From: Zygaena filipendulae
Taxonomy: Eukaryota; Arthropoda; Insecta; Lepidoptera; Zygaenidae
Length of the DNA stretch: 64,000 nt
Reading direction: 5' to 3'
Assembly (NCBI GenBank): GCA_907165275.2
Contig: OU015669.1
Location: 4,362,501 to 4,426,500 of the forward strand
Part shown: piece after piece, positions 62,401-64,000 of the stretch
Numbering within the stretch: position 1 is the stretch's first letter
Layout: every line of letters begins with the position of its first letter
The notes under the pieces: generated by a model
The model's input: the letters and a program-made list of their open reading frames with translations, nothing else
Database searches by the model: none
Told to the model about the DNA's origin: nothing
Program-made: the position numbers and the translations under genes

Positions 62401-63341
62401 AAGATTGATGTTTAGTTAGTCTCAAATCATCGGATGATTAAATGCCAAGCCTGTTCTAATGTCTGACTTCGAATAACAGTTAGGTATTTTGCCTTTGAGC
62501 ATAACCATTTCGGCGAAATGATCATTTTTGAATAGCCGAGTCAAGCTTCGTTTCGCGAATTGATCTAGAAGTAAAAAAATAATGACCTAAGCTTAATGGT
62601 TGACTAACGTTCAGCTAACGGCTTTTTACTAGTTTTAGCTAGGTATTCTCATTCTCCGAATTGTTTCAACAAATCAATCCAGTTAATTCTGCCGTGAGTG
62701 CAATATTAAGTTCCTACAAAAATATTAGGCGAGGACTAACAATAATACAAAAAGTGAAACTTTATTCGACGCGATGACAGTAAAATTTGAGTGGATGACG
62801 CTAAGGGGTTTCACTTCTACCTATAACCGCCGCAACATGAATTTACTGAACGTCTCTGATTGCGGCAGTTTTGTTTTAAAAATCTATACTTAACTAAGTA
62901 ATCATTAAAGTCGACTCTGAGTGCGGCCGTTAGTGTACATTTTGTTTATACCCGGCTGGGCGATAGCAAAGACAGGGTAATATTATTTATTCCAGTATTC
63001 AAATATGTATTGAATTAAATATCAAAATATGTAAGAAGTTTTTCAAGTTTGTACGAAGTATTTAAATTCCATGCGGATTATAATCACCTTTAAGAAATTA
63101 TGAATGAAAAAACAATGTAGGTATATTTACTTTAAATAAATAAAATAAATAATCGCACAAAACAGCTTTTAAAGTCAAGCTTATAAAGTGCAGACTAGGT
63201 AGTAAATGATAATGATTTTAAGTGTAAATAAGACTTACCTTGTCCATTTATTATCCTGAAGTCATCCTCTGGCAAATCACCTTTGGCTAGCGTGCTAAGT
63301 AGCACTAAAACAACTACTTTACATAATTTGCCGCACCGCAT
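38507..63341 (-). CDS. Sema5c: Class 5 semaphorin, complete 18-exon gene
   Basis: Transmembrane semaphorin, a cell-surface guidance and adhesion ligand. Coding exons in order: 63341-63239, 60517-60415, 54323-54116, 53816-53662, 51731-51566, 50366-50167, 49565-49404, 47858-47567, 46953-46743, 46166-46011, 45059-44856, 44543-44244, 43968-43892, 43059-42663, 42162-42016, 40899-40777, 39661-39522, 38743-38507. They sum to 3,381 nt (1,126 residues plus TGA), and all phases agree. The layout is signal peptide 1-21, sema domain about 28-475, PSI about 481-525, six recognisable thrombospondin type-1 repeats about 535-955, membrane span about 988-1011 and a tail of about 113 residues. Sema plus PSI plus TSP1 repeats plus one span is unique to class 5. 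Insects usually have one such gene, so Sema5c is inferred from architecture. Exons are strikingly GC-rich against AT-rich introns. Introns carry many transposon remnants, the longest (intron 2) being about 6.1 kb. Confidence 0.95.
38757..39475 (+). repeat. Cluster of about four Helitron-like copies
   Basis: Units at about 38757-38883, 38884-38998, 39002-39293 and 39294-39475 lie in the same direction inside Sema5c intron 17, each with the ACACGTTGTC and CCGCGGG blocks. Confidence 0.75.
39522..39661 (-). CDS. Sema5c: Sema5c exon 17: end of membrane span and cytoplasmic start
   Basis: Completes the helix with CVSCVAVAAWW and then turns basic (RARGPPCRRAARV), as expected for the inside face. 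It ends with YVTVPLKDV in phase 0. The donor is GTG|GTGGGT. Confidence 0.88.
40777..40899 (-). CDS. Sema5c: Sema5c exon 16: juxtamembrane stalk and start of membrane span
   Basis: Encodes MPAYSQNVEMASFVTTAG, a potential N-glycosylation site NET, and then SVGSIVGCVVAAFVM, the first half of the membrane helix. The donor is ATGG|GTAAGT. Confidence 0.92.
41192..41290 (-). mobile_element. CRE-bearing MITE fragment, copy C
   Basis: GCGTGACGTCACGCGAAA, then CACCGTTATTTTTT and AAAAATACGTGTTAAT align with the centre of copy E. The ends are absent. It lies in Sema5c intron 15. Confidence 0.6.
42016..42162 (-). CDS. Sema5c: Sema5c exon 15: last TSP1 repeat
   Basis: Encodes GGWGAWGAWSACSGGERVRR and an Ala/Gly-rich disulfide core, then LCDDTGDMDNG. 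The donor is AACG|GTGCGT and the exon ends in phase 1. Confidence 0.88.
42663..43059 (-). CDS. Sema5c: Sema5c exon 14: two TSP1 repeats
   Basis: Contains two repeats, DGWDAWGEWSACTAACGGG and GEWSCWSEWGACSGGCGDG, each with an ordered cysteine set. A low-complexity DTPPSPAPAPEDD linker precedes them. The donor GACG|GTCGGT is chosen because only phase 1 reads into exon 15. Confidence 0.92.
43105..43339 (+). mobile_element. 4-bp-TSD MITE, copy 2
   Basis: About 235 bp, the same ends and interior as 2672-2887, flanked by ATTT at 43101-04 and 43340-43. It lies in Sema5c intron 13 immediately upstream of exon 14 in transcript sense. Confidence 0.87.
43349..43505 (-). repeat. Helitron-like copy
   Basis: CTAGCTGACCCCCGCGGTTT to TTATAATATTAGTATAGA, 10 bp from the MITE at 43105. 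Sema5c intron 13. Confidence 0.75.
43758..43783. mobile_element. 26-bp CATGGACCAAT micro-insertion
   Basis: CATGGACCAAT and its exact inverse flank four T residues. Perfect 8-bp direct repeats GCATCAAC lie at 43750-57 and 43784-91. It lies in Sema5c intron 13. Confidence 0.75.
43892..43968 (-). CDS. Sema5c: Sema5c exon 13: inter-repeat segment
   Basis: A 77-nt exon encoding NTSDGSYTEKRFRFTC and a short linker. The DGxYTEKRFR block is a known class 5 signature between TSP1 repeats, so this small exon is real despite its size. It enters in phase 1 and leaves in phase 0. Confidence 0.92.
44244..44543 (-). CDS. Sema5c: Sema5c exon 12: TSP1 repeat 3 with Ala-Gly insert
   Basis: Begins DGGWSAWGAWSACEAG. 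Ten Ala-Gly pairs then separate the first cysteine from ASACGAGGGWRERRRACTQ and PEPRHGGAECAG. The exon ends in the linker TAWTPWVQIPG, whose tryptophans belong to the next, degenerate repeat. The insert is encoded by ten exact copies of a GCGGGC hexamer. Confidence 0.93.
44421..44480 (-). repeat. Ten exact GCGGGC hexamers in Sema5c exon 12
   Basis: Ten uninterrupted copies (CGCCCG on the plus strand) encode ten Ala-Gly pairs. Regular GGG runs spaced by CGC meet the G-quadruplex pattern on the coding strand. Confidence 0.95.
44605..44848. repeat. Degenerate TG-rich (CA-rich in transcript) tract
   Basis: Irregular GTGTGTGGGGA-like units across about 240 bp in Sema5c intron 11, reaching within 8 nt of the exon 11 donor. 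Confidence 0.8.
44856..45059 (-). CDS. Sema5c: Sema5c exon 11: TSP1 repeat 2
   Basis: A canonical TSP1 repeat: HGGWSAWSGWSACSATCG, then CTAPEPRHGGRGC and the closing LPPCPG. CSATCG fits the O-fucosylation consensus. A CA-rich degenerate tract begins just beyond the donor. Confidence 0.95.
45187..45255 (+). repeat. Fragment of RTE-type repeat
   Basis: Contains CTTCTGGACATAGACCTCCT, a diverged form of the CTGCTGGACATAGGCCTCC block seen in many insect RTE-type repeats. Sema5c intron 10. Confidence 0.45.
45434..45482 (-). repeat. SINE tail fragment
   Basis: TATATAAACACGCCCGCCTG and GAAGTGGAACACTGTG are the reverse of the SINE tail at 7187-7235. Sema5c intron 10. Confidence 0.55.
46011..46166 (-). 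CDS. Sema5c: Sema5c exon 10: TSP1 repeat 1
   Basis: Begins DGGWSSWSEWTECEQ, the WxxWxxW motif whose tryptophans are usually C-mannosylated. It ends with the SPAPRRGGRACQG segment. The region between the first cysteines is atypical and has no CSxTCG motif. The donor is CAAG|GTCACT. Confidence 0.9.
46743..46953 (-). CDS. Sema5c: Sema5c exon 9: end of sema domain and PSI domain
   Basis: The PSI cysteine pattern is visible: AARCSRRASREACVGARDPH followed by CGWDAARGVC. The DPHCGWD core is diagnostic. The donor used here (ACTG|GTGTGT) is weak but is the only one that keeps the frame into exon 10. Confidence 0.9.
46976..47327 (+). repeat. Helitron-like copies, joined
   Basis: TCCTTATTAGTGCGAAAGTG to GTGAAACCGCGGGACACAGC, CTAG. 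Sema5c intron 8. Confidence 0.7.
47567..47858 (-). CDS. Sema5c: Sema5c exon 8: last sema blades
   Basis: Encodes the last propeller blades, including RYILMHEPVRPAAG and LYVGAAGARVLKLSVL. The middle is unusually Ala/Gly/Pro-rich (DVAPPAAAGGAPRL), which matches the high GC content of the exon. It ends in phase 0 at ACC|GTGAGT. Confidence 0.9.
47985..48602 (+). repeat. Helitron-like copies, two successive
   Basis: The first ends CTAG at 48235. The second (48240-48602) is split by a GC-rich block at 48338-48445 that recurs near 53355. Sema5c intron 7. Confidence 0.6.
49042..49373 (+). mobile_element. CRE-bearing MITE, copy D
   Basis: Near-complete member: ends AATGGGCATGTTGACTA and the inverse of AATAGGGATGTGGACTA, with two TGACGTCAC palindromes in the centre. 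About 332 bp in Sema5c intron 7. Confidence 0.82.
49404..49565 (-). CDS. Sema5c: Sema5c exon 7: sema domain
   Basis: Encodes SNSIAGSAVCIYSLADIQAA followed by FDGPFKVQEKPSYAW. The upstream of two candidate acceptors (AAACAG) is chosen because it restores the conserved PSNSIAGSAVC sequence. The donor is GAG|GTCAGT. Confidence 0.94.
50167..50366 (-). CDS. Sema5c: Sema5c exon 6: sema domain
   Basis: Encodes IIYSRVARMCKNDPGGYVMM, then WSTFLKARLQCAVPGDVPF and YDEVQAVEY. These are the universally conserved semaphorin motifs around the VARVCK and TFLKARL strands. It enters in phase 0 and leaves in phase 2. Confidence 0.96.
50408..50793. mobile_element. hAT-type MITE, copy 2
   Basis: Inverted relative of the copy at 31062. 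The interior shares AATCACATCGYTKYSY and GGGAGGAATGATCAAA. Flanks are ACAAAAAC and ACAAAACC (7 of 8 identical). It lies in Sema5c intron 5, close to exon 6. Confidence 0.82.
50846..51015 (+). repeat. Helitron-like copy
   Basis: GGTATGTGTTTGTTTGTTAC to CCGCGAGGAACAGTTAG. Sema5c intron 5. Confidence 0.7.
51304..51537. mobile_element. MITE with GGGCCCTTATTCAC ends
   Basis: Perfect inverted ends GGGCCCTTATTCACTATGAC, 234 bp long, in Sema5c intron 5 starting 28 nt from the exon 5 donor. If the ends begin at GGCCC, a 3-bp CAG repeat flanks it, which would fit PIF/Harbinger. Confidence 0.82.
51566..51731 (-). CDS. Sema5c: Sema5c exon 5: sema domain
   Basis: Contains LYDLSWLNEPQFVGSFEDD and VYFVFREVAVEFMNCGK, the central sema blades. 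A MITE with near-perfect ends lies only 28 nt beyond the donor, in intron 5. Confidence 0.95.
51835..52006 (+). repeat. Helitron-like copy
   Basis: CCTGGTCTGTCTGTATGTCT to GGGGGACAGCTAG. Sema5c intron 4. Confidence 0.6.
52308..52500 (-). repeat. Helitron-like copy
   Basis: CTAGCAGCTCCCCGCGGTTT to TTATAATATTAGTAGGAT. Sema5c intron 4. Confidence 0.75.
52968..53088 (+). repeat. Helitron-like 3' fragment
   Basis: GACAATCCTATAAAATTGTG to CTCGGGGAACAGCTAG. Sema5c intron 4. Confidence 0.6.
53662..53816 (-). CDS. Sema5c: Sema5c exon 4: sema domain
   Basis: Encodes IESLNTVTEKLAGKASCPYS, then LLASTGEYYAGTPTDFAGSD. The CPYSPHSN and YAGTPTDFAGSD motifs are class signatures of the semaphorin propeller. 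Spliced in phase 0 and out in phase 2 (CAG|GTACGG). Confidence 0.95.
54116..54323 (-). CDS. Sema5c: Sema5c exon 3: sema domain
   Basis: Completes the VGARD motif and continues with AIYRLSLRGLRQLERAAW, then MCQNKGQTEEDCHNYIKVLL and LFACGTNAFSPECSW. These hold the conserved cysteines and the ACGTNAF strand of semaphorins. It follows the largest intron of the gene. The exon ends in phase 0 at GAG|GTGAGG. Confidence 0.95.
54324..56152 (-). other. Sema5c intron 2, 3' part
   Basis: Apart from a diverged Helitron-like copy at about 54475-54610 and the SINE scrap at 54676, nothing is recognised. Confidence 0.55.
54676..54725 (-). repeat. SINE tail fragment
   Basis: AAATGTATAAACACGCCCGG and AAAGTGGAACCTTGT match the same SINE tail. 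Sema5c intron 2. Confidence 0.5.
56153..56422 (-). repeat. Helitron-like copies, joined
   Basis: CTAGCTGTTCCCCGCGGTTT, a repeated middle, then GTAACAAACAAACAAACTCA. Sema5c intron 2. Confidence 0.75.
57024..57062. mobile_element. 39-bp CATGGACCAAT micro-insertion
   Basis: The ends match over 15 of 17 nt (CATGGACCAATWAAACW) around a 5-nt centre, with perfect 8-bp direct repeats ATTTTTAC at 57016-23 and 57063-70. It lies in Sema5c intron 2. Confidence 0.78.
57570..57965 (+). repeat. Two Helitron-like copies
   Basis: A 3' fragment (57570-57637) ending GGTAACAACTAG and a fuller copy (57779-57965) ending AGAAACAGCTAG. Sema5c intron 2. Confidence 0.7.
58373..58698 (-). mobile_element. CRE-bearing MITE, copy E
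   Basis: Reverse-oriented member with both ends and both TGACGTCAC sites. About 326 bp in Sema5c intron 2. Confidence 0.82.
58926..59116 (-). repeat. Helitron-like copy
   Basis: CTAGCTGTTCCCCGCAGTTT to TATAATATCAGTAAGGAT. Close to the family consensus. Sema5c intron 2. Confidence 0.8.
59449..59600 (-). repeat. Helitron-like copy, end missing
   Basis: ATAGCTGTCCCACGCGGTTT, then CTGACAACGTGTATGCAAAA. Sema5c intron 2. Confidence 0.65.
59661..59838 (+). mobile_element. CRE-bearing MITE, deleted copy F
   Basis: Both ends are present but the central CRE region is deleted (about 178 bp). Shares GGACACGTA and CTGACGGACTAATTAGAATT with copy D. Confidence 0.75.
60270..60400 (+). repeat. Helitron-like 3' fragment beside exon 2
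   Basis: Ends GCTGGGAACAGCTAG only 15 nt from the exon 2 donor side boundary. Sema5c intron 2. Confidence 0.65.
60415..60517 (-). CDS. Sema5c: Sema5c exon 2: start of sema domain
   Basis: This exon reads in phase from exon 1 and contains FSRLLFDVARDQVIVGAR, the conserved first blade of semaphorin propellers. The acceptor is TTTTTCCAG and the donor is GAG|GTGAGC. It is 103 nt long. Confidence 0.92.
60518..63238 (-). other. Sema5c intron 1
   Basis: 2.7 kb, AT-rich, with one Helitron-like copy at 61856. No internal exon fits between exons 1 and 2, whose phases join directly. Confidence 0.7.
61856..62053 (-). repeat. Helitron-like copy
   Basis: CTAGCTCCGCCCCGCGGTTT to CATTTATAATACATAGGAT. Sema5c intron 1. 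Confidence 0.75.
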
Positions 63342-63362
63342 CCTCGTTAATCCAACAGCATT
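63239..63362 (-). CDS. Sema5c: Sema5c exon 1: 5'UTR end, start codon, signal peptide
   Basis: A splice acceptor (CCCACAG) ends at 63363, so this exon starts at 63362 with 21 nt of 5'UTR and the first exon lies further upstream. I place the start at 63341 (MRCGKLCK...): the following VVVLVLLSTLAKG is a good signal peptide core, and the earlier in-frame Met at 63386 lies in the intron. The mature protein starts near DLPEDDFRIING, which is semaphorin-like. The donor is CAAG|GTAAGT and the exon ends in phase 1. Confidence 0.85.
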
Positions 63363-64000
63363 CTGTGGGAAAAGAAAACGAAACACTAAAACATAAGGGT
63401 TTACTTTGTAAGCTCGTTACTTGTTTAAGTTGCTTTTTTATCTTACTAGGGCGTAAACTAACGAGGTGTTAACTGTACACAACAAAGGATTCAAGTATTC
63501 CAAATGAAAAGCATATATTTATTCCGTCGGTGACGTATAGGCTTGAGACCAATTTTTGCAACAAAATTGTAAACTTTTGTTTGTAACTCTGTATACAAAA
63601 TGCAGAGAAAGCTAAGTTAAAGCAAACGAAGACTTTATTAATTGCAGCGGAATAAACTTTACAGGGGGAGCAAAAAAATCAACAAATCTTCCATATAGGT
63701 AGTTTAACGATTTTCTTAATTTTAATTTGTCTAAAACTAAAACTGTAATAGGTTGTAATTAAGTATGTGGGAACGTCCATTAAAAGTGCCAAAAATACAA
63801 AAAAAAAATTGAAAAATAAAAACACTTGCTTTGTTTTCCGTAGGGCATCCGAATTGTTCTAACATAAAAACGACAAAAAACAACTCGCATGCAAATAGCT
63901 TTAAATACGTGGACTTTTAATGACTGGCATATTATAACTTAAGTGTGTTTAACTGTTACATTACAGTTAGGTACTTGGGTGTTTAAATGCTCATTATCGA
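63363..64000 (-). other. Upstream intron of the Sema5c 5'UTR
   Basis: Follows a pyrimidine-rich acceptor. The first non-coding exon and promoter are not visible and probably lie beyond the window. Confidence 0.6.

Noticed and set aside
63387..63387. Earlier in-frame Met (63386) as the Sema5c start
   Set aside because: It lies upstream of a pyrimidine-rich splice acceptor at 63363, so it is intronic; the Met at 63341 gives a standard signal peptide.

Overview
The window reads as lepidopteran (moth or butterfly) genomic DNA. Genes are split into short GT-AG exons set in AT-rich introns. The intergenic sequence is packed with a short repeat that begins or ends in CTAG next to a CCGCGG...CCGCGG hairpin, a form typical of lepidopteran Helitron-like elements. 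tRNA-derived SINEs and DNA-transposon remnants are also present. No bacterial, organellar or viral genes were seen.

Layout. Positions 1-24,300 hold no gene I can support; they contain Helitron-like copies, two SINEs, nested miniature elements and several strong palindromes. Positions 24,303-28,837 (minus strand) carry a complete eight-exon clip-domain serine protease of 392 residues with an intact catalytic triad. Its introns hold a deleted Tc1/mariner-type element and a truncated MITE. Positions 29,100-30,430 hold the 3' end of a non-LTR retrotransposon. Positions 30,500-38,400 are intergenic and hold a hAT-type MITE, an element carrying a broken THAP zinc finger, and a small, probably decayed two-exon gene. 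Positions 38,507-63,341 (minus strand) carry a complete 18-exon class 5 semaphorin, the orthologue of Drosophila Sema5c. It encodes 1,126 residues: signal peptide, sema domain, PSI domain, thrombospondin type-1 repeats, one membrane span and a cytoplasmic tail. Every splice phase in both genes agrees, and both reading frames stay open from start to stop.

The two intact genes do unrelated jobs. The protease is a secreted zymogen of the kind used in insect haemolymph cascades. The semaphorin is a cell-surface guidance or adhesion protein. Nothing suggests they are co-regulated beyond sharing a strand.

The most unusual signal is a set of three tiny insertions of 11, 26 and 39 bp, at 26,568, 43,758 and 57,024. 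All start CATGG and end CCATG, and each is flanked by a perfect 8-bp direct repeat. They look like excision scars or extreme deletion derivatives of one unseen DNA transposon. The 39-bp copy splits into 17 + 5 + 17 nt with matching 17-nt ends, the size expected from a P-element-like staggered cut. Other points of note are a ten-fold Ala-Gly repeat inside a thrombospondin repeat of the semaphorin, a MITE family whose longest member contains a THAP-domain remnant, and two MITE families whose copies show clear target-site duplications.
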